Source: Cryptomeria japonica (Eukaryota; Streptophyta; Pinopsida; Cupressales; Cupressaceae). From it: a DNA stretch of 64,000 nucleotides. The stretch covers positions 609,469,209-609,533,208 of the forward strand of contig NC_081413.1 in the NCBI RefSeq assembly GCF_030272615.1, in the 5' to 3' direction. Position 1 is the stretch's first letter; each line of letters begins with the position of its first letter. The notes under the pieces were generated by a model. It made no database searches. It saw only the letters and a program-made list of their open reading frames with translations, and was not told the origin of the DNA. Shown here in pieces: positions 31,801 to 43,800 of this stretch. The translations under genes were made by a program, and so were the position numbers.

Positions 31801-34800
31801 TGATCTGATCGGGTGATTCTCTGATTGTGGTTCTTCTGAGTGAACACTATCTTCATGCTTGCGGGTTCCATCATGCTTGTGGGTTCCATCCATATGATGT
31901 CTGAAAATCTTTATTAGAGATATATTGCCAAATGGAGGTTACAGAATATGGGAGACAGAGAATAACAGACTTTCATGCAGAGGTTAAGTGGTCGTGTATT
32001 AAACTGCGGAGGCCGAATATATATTCCTCACCTGCTGTTAATTGTAGCAGACACTTATATCACTTTGCAATATTTGTCTTCTCCATTTGGGCTTATCCAG
32101 AAAGGCCATGAGTATGAGGATATTATGATTTGTGGTGAGACTATCCTGTTCGATGTGGTGCTCTTGCTGGCCGGAAAGAAACTGGAATGCCGCCTCTGAA
32201 ATTTGTTTAGTCACCAGAGTTTGAAGTTTTTTTTTAAGGGTCGATTCATGATTTAACATCGGGAGTTTTGAACTGCAAATAAATTCTAACAGATTCCAGT
32301 AGGTGGATGTGAGGAGCTATAACGGAGTCTTATGGACAGTGTTGCAAATGTCTTCATCGGGCTCCTTGGGAGTTGCACATGGAGAATACTTTGAGACTAT
32401 ATTTGGTGATTTTGACTGTATATGTGTGTCAGAATTAGTTATCAGGTGGTCAGTAGTTTTTTTTTTACTTCCAGTGATCATCATCTGCGGTGAGCATATA
32501 TGGAGTCTGAATGTTGTTCAACATTTATTCTGGAGTCTTAACTTCCAGTGGTCATCATCAGCGTGGAAGGTTGACTGGAACGTGTTTCAGGGGCAGCTTT
32601 ACATACATTGAAATTGCTGATTATTCAAACTACTATAAAGAGATAAGTAGTCCATGTTTGATTAATGTTCACGAATTTCATATGTAGTTATTAATTCATG
32701 CAATTACATTATGCATGTTATTTGTGAAACAATATTGTCTGCAGATGTCCGCATACGATGAGCTACATTTGAATGTCTTGCTTCAATTTCTTCAACTTAC
32801 TATGAGAAACCTGCCCCTTACATGCAGGACATCTTTAGAATCACAGCAAAATCAGTTAAAAGTGATGAAGAGCTTGTTGCTCTTCAAGCTAGTGATGAAG
32901 TATGTCAAGGTGTGGTTGGAGATATTTTCCGTGCTTTGGATGAGTAGGTTCTTCCTTATTGTGTTGGTATTATGACACAACTTCTGAAGGACCTGTCATT
33001 CATGTTTTGGAGATATTGCTCTTGCTATTAATGCTCATTTAAGCGGTCTTTCAAGATAAAGAGATTGCATTCAAGGGAGAAAGAACCTAATGCTTGCAGT
33101 CATAGGCTTGAGTTGATGACTAAAAGCATTTCTTAGATTCTCTCTGCGATCTGTAACTTCAAGGAAGGAGGAAACATTTCAGCTTCAGAGGGACCATGAC
33201 ATTTAAGCTTCAGAGGGAGCCTAACATATTTGGACGAGGAGGTTAGAAGGTTGATATCAGGTTCAGAGGGAGCCACATCGTCATGAAGATTTGGTTAATG
33301 CATTCTTCTCTGTGAGAGAAGTTTGAGGTGCAAGCCCTTGTTAATGCATTCTACTCTGCGAGAGAAGTTTGAGGTGCAAGCCTTTGTTAGTGCATTCTTC
33401 TCTGTGAGAGAAGTTTGAGGTGAAAGTGCTTGTTCCACCCTCTGGGAGTAGCCATGGTGGATCCACCCTCTGGGAGTAGCTATGGTGGATATCATGTGAG
33501 TGACTCCATGACTTAGCACTTGTGTTTATTCACCCTCTGGTAGTAGCCATGGTGAACGTCATGATGAGATGACGACATCATGTTGAGGATTTTGTAATGG
33601 GCACTTGTGTTCATTTGCATTTCCATTCATGGGGGTAGCCATGATGGTCCCACCCTTAGGTAGTAGCCATGGTGGTTGTGTTCACTTGTTTTCCAACATT
33701 GGAATCCGCCCAAGGGGGCCAGCCCCTTCTCCAACGTGTAGGGCTGGGCCCTATACCTCACGGCATCTCATAAAGACCCCACGCTCGACTCCACGCTACA
33801 TACAAGCTAACACGCCAACATGAATAGGGCCAACCCTATCCTAATGCATTTCGGTTAAATAAATTAAAGGTCTTTAATTTATAAGGCAAGCCGACATGAT
33901 TAAGATTATTGCTCCACATATAAATAAACATCAACTTCACATCATCACTTACTCATTCATTGTTCATGCGAAATACACCTATTTGCCTTATGCCAATTAA
34001 AGGAGCAATATTACAGCGAAATATGTCTGCTGTACCAGCGAATTACATTTGCCATTAAAGTGCGAAATTCATCCATAAGGAGAGTGAACTGAAGTGCTAA
34101 GGCTGCAGACCAGCAAAGTGCAGGTTTCATGTGCAATATAATGCAGACCTAGGGTTTGGACTTGATTGCTGTTGGAAGTGTTAAAGGGACGAGGTTTGAC
34201 AACTTGTTGCTTGTGAAAGTGCAGTCTTGTGGAAGACATTATCGGCCCTAAGTGCAATTACCTTCAAGTACTTGAGATAAGTGTTGTAATCTTCATATGG
34301 ATATAATCCATAAGCAGATTTGAGGATCTTTTCTGGCTGGGTTTTTCCTCCTAGGAGGCTTTCCCAGAGTAACCGTGTCTTGTTTTTATTTTGTTCATTT
34401 CTTGGTTATGCTCAAATCTGGAAAACCATAAATCTTTCATCTAATTAATTTTGTTAGTAATTAAATTTTGATTTTTTGAGTTTACATTAATCTGAAAGTG
34501 TTAAAATCAACATGGTATCAGAGCTATAGGCTAGATCAACTTTCAGTTTTCAGAATTTAGTACTCCTTTATTTCCAGATTGTTGTCTCATTCTCAGGTCA
34601 GGTTAATGGGGCTAAAAGTTGAAGATAGGCTTGATGGAAATATCAATTTTGCTACATGGAAGGTTCGAATCATGTTGGCCCTAGAAGAAGAAGATCTTCT
34701 CCACTTCATAGAAGCGAAAGAGCTAACTGAACCTACGGATGCTGCCGAGCTAAAACAATTCAAAAAGGATGTTGTCAAGGCCAGAAAGCCTCTCATTGAT

Positions 34801-37800
34801 TCAGTTAAAGACCACCTTGTCACCTCCATTGCCTCATTTACTACTGCAAGGGAAATGTTCAGTCATCTACAAGGTACCTATGAAATTAACAGTCTCAATA
34901 GGGCAATTACTTTAAGACAACAACTACTTAATATCAAAATGTCAAAAGAAGATTCTGTTATTTCCTATTTTATGAGAATTTCAGAACTAAAGAATCAGCT
35001 AGGTACAATTGGACATAACATAGAAGACAAAGACCTTGTTATGATTGCCACACTCATGGGAGTCATTTATTCAAACCATAAGTGGTAGAACTGAGTTACC
35101 TACCCTTGATCGCCTTAAGAATGATTGCATCCAAGAAGAATCTCGCCTTATCACAAGAGGGCAAACCAAAAGTCCTCATGTAGATGACCAACACATGCTT
35201 GCAACCCAATGCAAGAAAAGTGGAAATTGGAAGAAGCATTATCCAAAGAGAAATAGAGAATTCAGACCACCTAGTTCTCATCACTCTTGGAAGAAACCAA
35301 GAGATATCTCTCGTGTTCGATGTTTCAGATGTGACAAATTTGGTCACTATGCTAAAGAATGTCAGTATGATCTTACTCAAAGAGAAGTCAACCTAAATGA
35401 AGTCTCAGAACAAAAGGACGACTTCTTATTCATCTCTGCCCTATCAAACAACATACCTACAGACTGTAATACATGGTTGATCGACAGGGGTGCTTTCAAA
35501 CACATCACAGGCTACCGTGATCATCTTTCAGACTTAGTAGAAAAGGATACCAGTCTTCACGTTGTAATTGGTGATGATGCTCGATATTCGGTAAGAGGCT
35601 CTGGCACTACTTCTTTAAACTTAGACTCTAGTATTTCACTTCACCTTAGTGACATCTTGTTTGTTCCTGGAATTAGAAAAAACTTAATTTCCATTTTTGC
35701 TCTAGAAGATAAAGGTTATCAAATTGCATTTTCTGAGGGAAAAGTACTTGCTTGGTCTAAGAAATCTAGTTTTAAATCTGCTCGTGTAATTGGTAATAAA
35801 TATGATAGTTTTTATAAGCTCTCTACTAACTCTGTTCAAGTCCTCATTAATGAGGCTCTTGAATCCTGTGAGCTATGGCATAGAAGACTTGGACACTTAC
35901 ACTATCAAGCACTTCCCTCTCTTGAAAAGTTACTCAAAGGTATGCCTAAACTCAGTCAAATTCATGATAATACTTGCAAAGGTTGTGCTATAGGTAAAAA
36001 TGTTAAAATTCCTTTTCATAAAAGTGAACATAGAGCTAAAGATAAACTAGAACTTGTTCACTTTGATTTATGTGGTCCTATGTCTATAGCATCTCCTAGT
36101 GGATTTCTTTATTACGTAATCTTCATAGATGATTTCTCTAGGAAAACTTGGATTTACTTCTTAAAATCTAAAGAATCTGATGAAGTCTTAAGTAAATTTA
36201 AAGAGTTTAAGGCATTAACAGAAAACTTCTTTGGTAAAAGAATTAAATGTTTAAGATATGACAATGGAGGTGAGTACACCTTTGGTAGCTTTTATGATTT
36301 TTGTGTTGAGTTAGGAATTAAGAGGGAGTTTTGTGTTCCATACAATCCTCAGCAAAACGGAGTTGCTGAAAGGAAGAATAGGACTATTGTTGAGGCTGCA
36401 AAGGCTATGATTCGTGATCAAGATTTGCAGACCTTTCTATGGGCCGAGGCTTCTAAAACAATGGTATATATCCAGAATAGATGTCCACACTGTGTTCTAA
36501 AGAACATGACCCCTGAAGAAGCCTTCACAGGATCCAAACCAGACATCAGTCACCTCAGAATTTTTGGAAGTCCTGTTTATGTTCATGTACCCAAGGAAAA
36601 GCGAACCAAGTTGGAACCCTCCGGGAAGAAAGGCATGCTAGTCGGATACAGTGAATCCTCCAAGGCCTTCAGAATCTATATCCCTGGTCAAAGGTATGTT
36701 GAGGTAAGTAGGGATGTTACTTTTGAAGAAGATATTGTTTTTAAGAAATCAAAAGGTTCTTCTGTTATTGATGAAGCTAATGACAATCAAGATATGAATG
36801 TTGATGCTAACCCTGAGATTCAGAGGGAGCCTGTTGAACCTCCACCTCAAGAAGAACATAATGATCCACCAGAGCCCATGAATCCTACTGCCATTCCTAG
36901 TGACATTGCTGTTACCAAAAAGAGGCCATGTTGGGTAAGAAACACCATTCAAGAAGCTGAAAGATTTGCTGCTCCCAGTGGCACCTTCCGTGAAACCAAG
37001 AGACCTCAAGTATTCTCCAACTACGTTGCATTGATGTGCAATCTCATTGAATCTGAACCTTGCAATGTTGAAGAAGCCTTGAACCATCATGCATGGAAGC
37101 TTGCTATGGATGAAGAGTATCAGTCAATCATCAAGAATGATGTTTGGGATATTGTGTCCAGACCCAAAGGTAAATCTGTTGTTTCCTCTAAATGGTTATT
37201 TAAAATTAAACATAATGCTGATGGTAGTATTGAAAAATATAAGGCTAGATTTGTAGCTCGTGGTTTTTCTCAAAAGGAAGGCATAGACTATGAAGAAACA
37301 TTTGCTCCTGTTGCTAGATATACTTCTATTAGAACTATAATAGCTATTGCTACTGCTAGAGGTTGGAAGCTACATCAGATGGACGTTAAGACTGCCTTCC
37401 TTAATGGTGTCATTGAGGAAGAGGTCTATATCGAACAACCTAAGGGTTATGAGATTTAGGATAGAATAACTCATGTGTGCAGGTTGAAGAAAGCTATGTA
37501 TGGCCTCAAACAGGCTCCTCGTGCTTGGTATGAAATAATTCATAAATACTTGTTAAGTTTAGGTTTTTGTAAAAATGATGCTGATTCTAACATCTACTTT
37601 AAGTTATCCAATGATGAAATGCTAATTCTAGTTCTGTATGTGGATGATTTATTTCTTACTGGTAAAGATGAACTTATCATTAGATGTAAGAAAGAACTAG
37701 CTTTAGAATTTGAAATGAAAGACTTAAGTCTAATGCATTATTTCCTAGGTCTAGAAGTATGGCAAAGATCTAATGAAATTTTTCTAAGTCAAGGAAAGTA

Positions 37801-40800
37801 TACTATTGATATTTTGAAAATATTTAGAATGATGGAATGTAAACCTATGTCTACTCCTATGGAATCTAACTTAAAGAAGTTAAGTGTTTCTGCAGCTAAC
37901 TCTGATTTTGTAGATCCATCAGAGTACAAGCAGTTGATTGGATCATTGATGTATCTAGTTAACACTAGACCAGACATATGCTTTGCAGTGAATGCTCTCA
38001 GCCAGTTCATGAGCATGCCCAAACATGTCCATCTTGTTGCAGCCAAGCACATCCTAAGATACTTGAGAGGCACAGTTGGTTATGGGCTGAAGTATCCATT
38101 TAACACTTCAATAACTTTGGAAGGTTATTCAGATGCAGATTGGGCTGGAAGTGTCAAAGACAAGAAAAGCACTTCCGGCATTTCTTTCAACTTAAGATCC
38201 GCAGTGATCTCTTGGGCTTGCAGAAAACAATCTTCAGTGGCACTAAGTACTGCTGAAGCTGAGTATATTACAGCAAGTGTAGCTTCTAGAGAAGCAGTGT
38301 GGCTTCGTAAGCTTCTTGTTGGGTTGTTTGGTCCGCAGTTATTCATTGTGATAATTAGAGTTGTATCAAAACGTCTATCAATCTAGTGTTTCATGACACG
38401 TCAAAACATGTGGAAACTCATTATCACTTCATTCGAGATATGGTGCAAAGAGGCGCCATTCAGCTGAAGTATGCCAACACTGATGAGCAGGTTGCAGATA
38501 TTCTTACCAAGCCTTTGTCCAAAGTGAAGTTTGTGTACTTCAGAGACAGACTCGGTGTTGTGGAAAATGAAACCCTGATTGAGAGGGAGTCTCAACCTCA
38601 GTGATACATTGTGTTGTATCAAACCACCCTCTGCGGGCAATGTAAGGTGGTATTGTAATCTTCTCAGGGAGAAGAGTAATTGTTAACCATTCTCTGCGGG
38701 CAATGTAAGATGGTAGAAAAGATCCTCTCCACCCTCTGCGGACAATGTAAGGTGGGTCCAGTCTATGCTTGTGTGCGAGCTGAAAGATTATATTATGTAG
38801 TTCCATTATATGCTTGTGTGCAAGATGGAAGACTACAATATTTTGATCATGTAATCCATTCTTTGCTTGTGTGCAAGATGGAAGATTATGATTATGTTTT
38901 TCTTCCCTAATTAAGAGGGAGTGTTGATTGTAATTAGGGATGGCAGAGTCCAATTGCCTTGGGCAACATTGGAATACGCCCAAGGGGGCCAGCCCCTTCT
39001 CCAACGTGTAGGGCTCGGCCCTATACCTCACGGCATCTCATAAAGACCCCACGCTCAACTCCACGCTACATACAAGCTATCACGCCAACATGAATAGGGC
39101 CAACCCTATCCTAATGCATTTCGGTTAAATAAATTAAAGGTCTTTAATTTATAAGGCAAGCCTACATGATTAAGATTATTGTTCCACATATAAATAAACA
39201 TCAACTTCACATCATCATTTACTCATTCATTGTTCATGTGAAATACACCTATTTGCCTTATGTGAATTAAAGGAGCAATATTACAGCAAAATATGTCTGC
39301 TATACGAGCGAATTACATCTGCCATTAAAGTGCGAAATTCATCCATAAGGAGAGTGAACTGAAGTGCTAAGGCTGCAGACCAGCAAAGTGCAGGTTTCAT
39401 ATGCAATATAATGCAGACCTAGGGTTTGGACCTGACTGCTGTTGGAAGTGTTAAAGGGAGCAGATTTGACAACTTGTTGCTTGTGAAAGTGCAGTCTTGT
39501 GGAAGACATTATCAGCCTAAGTGCAATCACCTTCAAGTACTTGAGATAAGTGTTGTAATCTTCTTATGAAGATAATCCATAATCAGATCTGAGGATCTTT
39601 TCTGGCTGGGTTTTTCCTCCTAGGAGGCTTTCCCAAGGTAACCATGTCTTGTTCTTATTTTGTTCATTTCTTGGTTATGCTCAAATCTGGAAAACCATAA
39701 ATCTTTCGTCTAATTAATTTAGTTAGTAATTAAATTCTGATTTTCTGAGTTTACATTAATCTGAAAGTGTTAAAATCAGCATTAGCCATGATGGTCCCAC
39801 CCTCAGGGAGTAGCCATGGTGGTTGTGTTCACTTGTTTTCCATTCATGGGAGTAGCCATGATGGACATACCCTTTGGGAGTAGCCATGGTGGATGTCACT
39901 ATGTGACTCAGATATTGAGAAGGACTCCTCCCTAGCTAAGAGGGAGTGTTGATGTTTGTAGCTAGGTCGGATTCCTTCTAGGGCCGACCTCATAAAGCTC
40001 CAGGTTATGATCTCTTATGTTCTCCAATGTGATAAATTATCTTTGTAACTTGTACCTGATATAGGGCTGACCCTATATGTCTGCCACCTTGGAGGATTAT
40101 ATCATTATAGTAATTAATTGTTTTCTTCTTGAAGGCCGACCCATTGTGAATGGGTGCCTTCCACATATATATATAGAATATGTTATTGGCTTAAAAAAAA
40201 ACCATCAAGCATTCAGCGATCTAATTCCTGAGCAAAGTAGATATCCAAATCAGCGAATCCCTTCCTAGAGCAGCAAACTCACTTCCTGGACAGCGAACTG
40301 TCATGTCAAGTCTTTCCTCTGCAAGCAAATCCATTCACTGAAGGATGTGCGAATCATATAGAAGGCTGTCTGATGCCCTAGCAAATCTGATTCATGTTCA
40401 GCTGTGTATAGTCTGCTCATATAGCTTCAAGAGTTGAAGCGAACTTGTAAAGAGACATTCAGATTTGTCAAATATAATCAAGAGATTGATTGCTGGGTTT
40501 TTCACCTTCAAGAGGAAGGTTTTCCCAGGATACTTTGGTGTTCTCTGTGTTCTTTGTGTTATTCTGTTTATTTGCTATCAATCTGATCTAAAACTAACAT
40601 ATTTTGGCTTCCTACCTGTCTTTAAAGCGTGGGCTGCTTAACATATGAGAAATTCATCTTGGCATAGTTATCCTTCTGGACCTATTGGAAATGCATCTGG
40701 AGGATCTTCAACATGGTGACAAAGTGTGTTGGTATTAGTTTCAAGAAGTATCTCAACACATTTTACTTTATGATACCCATATGCAAAGTGCATGGTTGTC

Positions 40801-43800
40801 CAACCTTGAATGCACCATCTTTGTCTATATCAAGTAAAAGGACATTGAATGCAATTATCAGAGTCAGTGCTGCCACTATCCTCATTACAAAAGTAGAACT
40901 ACTTGGATGTATGCATCTCCTTCTTTCATTCAGTCTGACTTCATTATCTTCGTTATGTTGTGTAGACTGTTTTAGCACTTTAAGCGTATTTGACAAAGTG
41001 GTCTTCCTCGCATTGTCAAGACTCAAGAACAAAATCTTGGCCTCCTTTTTCCACAAGCGTATTATGGCCCGATCAAACATAGATATCTTCATTCCCTTGT
41101 CAAACCCTAGCACATGATTGTTGAAAGCACTAGTTGCGACAAGCTACAAACCCCAGGTGCTGAGAAAATAATAGAAAATGTGCATAAAACCCCATGGTTG
41201 AGGAGTAGTACCCGGGTCTGGGTGTAGCACCCTTCAAGCGTTTCCTGCAGTATAGGGTGGGATCAAGGGGCAGAGCCCCAGCCACCAAGCCTAGATGAAG
41301 GCCTTTGTAACCACAAAAGCTTACATGGCGTATGCCATTTTCATAATGTTTAAAAAGGCAAAAAACTGTGTATTTTAACTCTTATTTTCGCAAGAATACT
41401 CAAATGCCAGAAGTTGTGTTTTTTTAGCTTGCCATGTTTTTCTTGTGCCCTCTACACAGCATGAGTAGTTGTCTCAGACTTGCCAAGTACTTGGCCCAAA
41501 AATTGCGAAAAATTGCTGTCTACTCACTTGCAAAACTCAGTGATTAAAACAAAAACACTTGGAAAGCAATTTGAACTATGGTTGAAGCTTTCAGTTAAAA
41601 AAAAACTTAAACTCCAATTGCAGTACTCTAATTTTAATTATAACATTACTTATTAATTAATTAAATAAATTAAAATCCATGTTAACAATATTAAATATAA
41701 TATATTATATATGATCTATCTTAAATATTTATATTAAATATAATATATTATATGATCTATATTAAATATTAACGAATATCTAATACTCATTATCTGGAAA
41801 ACTCAAACAACCATTTTGCCTAACTGTTCTGGTAATATGTCTTATAATCCCAGAATACCAATAAATCTTAAAAAGGTCATGTCCAAGTTTCTATGAGAAA
41901 TGTACATTGTAAATTTAATTTGATTTTGTTAATTAAATTAAACACATAGAGGTTGTTGATTGAGTCACTGCATGAGATATTTTTTGTAGAGAAGATTATG
42001 TATAATTAAGTTTGATTGATAATATTCTATTCAAGAAACAATAATGAGAGTTAGAATAATAGGAGTTAAGATGTCATAAAATGAAATGAGGTTAAGATGT
42101 AGAGAAAATTATGTATAATTAAGCCTGGTAGAGAATATTCTATCCAGAAAACCATAATGAGAGTTAGAATGATAGGAGTTTAGATGTCATATAATGAAAT
42201 GAGGTTATTGGAAGCTTGTTAATCTATTCAATGTTTAATGCTTAGAACTTTTCTTGTTAATTGATGGTTGTGATATTATAATAAAATTTGATTTTTGTTT
42301 ATTTATTGGCACGTCAAGGTAACAGGTCTCTGCATAAATATAATTTACAACTGATTTAAATTTAGAAAGTGAGATATTGAAAGTTTAATGCTTATGTTGG
42401 ACATGTGTTTTGTGTCAGAAAATGGATTTGGGTGCTTGCTCAAAAATCCACTCCTTACAGCTGCGAAAGGAGTATCCTTTAGTTGATACAATTTGTCTCT
42501 TTATTTTTGGTTTGCAATATGCTTATTGTGAGCTGCATCTAGTGATTATTTATGCATTGATTCTAGAGGTTTTTATCCTATTTGCAATGCAATACTACAG
42601 TGATTAAACTTCTGAATTGCTTGGCAATTGTGCTATTTAAAAGGTTTATTTGCATTCACTATTTCTGGTTATATCCTTCACATGCCAAAGATATGAAGAC
42701 GCTAAGGCAAAAGGTAAAGATAATTATGACAGAGAAATGGAGGATGTTCTCGAGAGGCATATTGGTGAATGTGAAAGGAAAATTACAAGAGCTATCAGAC
42801 GTCTTGAGGATGATGATGCCAAGGCCGCAACTGCAATCTCTGTGTCTGAAGTTACAAAGGTACTTGTAAGTTGTATCTATTGCATGTATATTTAGTTTGA
42901 TATTGGTAAGCTCAGTGTAGCACTTCATTTTGCTATAGGATTAGGTCTACACTTTCTCAGCTGCCAGTTCTGAATATTTTATGTTCTATTTGAATGTTTG
43001 CAGTCAACTGAGGTGGAAGATTTCACAAAACAAATAAAACAAAAGCTCAAAGAAGCAGAATATCTGGGTATAGAGCGATTTAATATGCTCAATATTCTTG
43101 GCGTTTATTTTGTTTGTTTTAGGAGTCCTTCTTACAAATTGAGCTCATTTAAGTTCTGATATCAATAGTTTTCAATAATTTAGTACTTGGTTTATATGCT
43201 TTTTGCTTTGATGTAACTACTATCGTGGCTGTCTCTCCATAAATGAACTTATATATTGTTTGCTGTTTTGGATAGAATTGTAAACACAGGTAGTAATAAA
43301 TAGGGAGATATTGAGTTTGGTCTTGGATCTGATAAAAAAATGGGATGCCTAGGTTCTAGTACTTCAAGAAGCATAATGTTTCTCTCTCTGCAAAGATTTG
43401 CCACCTAAAGTTAATTTGAATTCAGAACTTTTTTGATCATTCCTCTTGCTTCATCTATTTTTAGGCCTGTATTTTGTTTGTCGCTTTATAAGTAGTAAGT
43501 ACATATATTCTAAACTATCTACAATATTCTGCCACTTTACAGTTTATTCAAATGTTGAAGGGTTCAAGACAAAGGATGATGGGATTTAGATGCTTTTGTA
43601 TGTCGCTTTATATTTGATAAGTACATATATTCAAAACAATTTATTTTCTTTTTCTTATAAGAAAACATATTTTTAAACTATCCACAATATTCTGCTACTC
43701 TACAACATATTCAAATGTTGAAGGGTTCAAGAGAAGGATGATGGGATTTGGATACTTTTTCTGAAGTTGAAAATATGACAAAACCAAACTCATACCTAGC

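Larger units (their letters stand above)
33694..39781 (+). mobile_element. Inner Ty1/Copia retrotransposon with gag-pol, inactivated
   Basis: LTRs at 33694-34512 and 38922-39781 end TGTTAAAATCA(A/G)CA. The primer-binding site TGGTATCAGAGC is at 34513 and the polypurine tract TTAAGAGGGAG ends at 38921. Gag, zinc knuckle, protease, integrase, reverse transcriptase and RNase H follow in Copia order. The 5' LTR lacks about the first 41 bases seen in the 3' LTR, and no target duplication is evident. It is inserted in the 3' repeat zone of the outer Copia-type element. Confidence 0.9.
30751..40599 (+). mobile_element. Outer Copia-type LTR element with captured importin-beta fragment (intron 1)
   Basis: LTRs at 30751-31512 and 39947-40599 run from TGTTGATGTTTGTAGC to GATCTAAAACTAACA. 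The target duplication TATTT is exact at 30746-30750 and 40600-40604. The primer-binding site TGGTATCAGAGTGG is at 31513 and the polypurine tract AAGAGGGAG just before 39947. Its own internal region (31513-33693 plus 39782-39946) has no gag or pol, so it is non-autonomous. It carries importin-beta-like sequence near 32708-33045 and hairpin repeats near its 3' end. A second Copia (33694-39781) is inserted within it. It lies in sense orientation inside LUC7 intron 1. Confidence 0.9.

Noticed and set aside
38540-39031. 163-codon minus-strand ORF
   Set aside because: It covers the 3' repeats and LTR start of the inner Copia in antisense. It is open only by chance in repetitive sequence.
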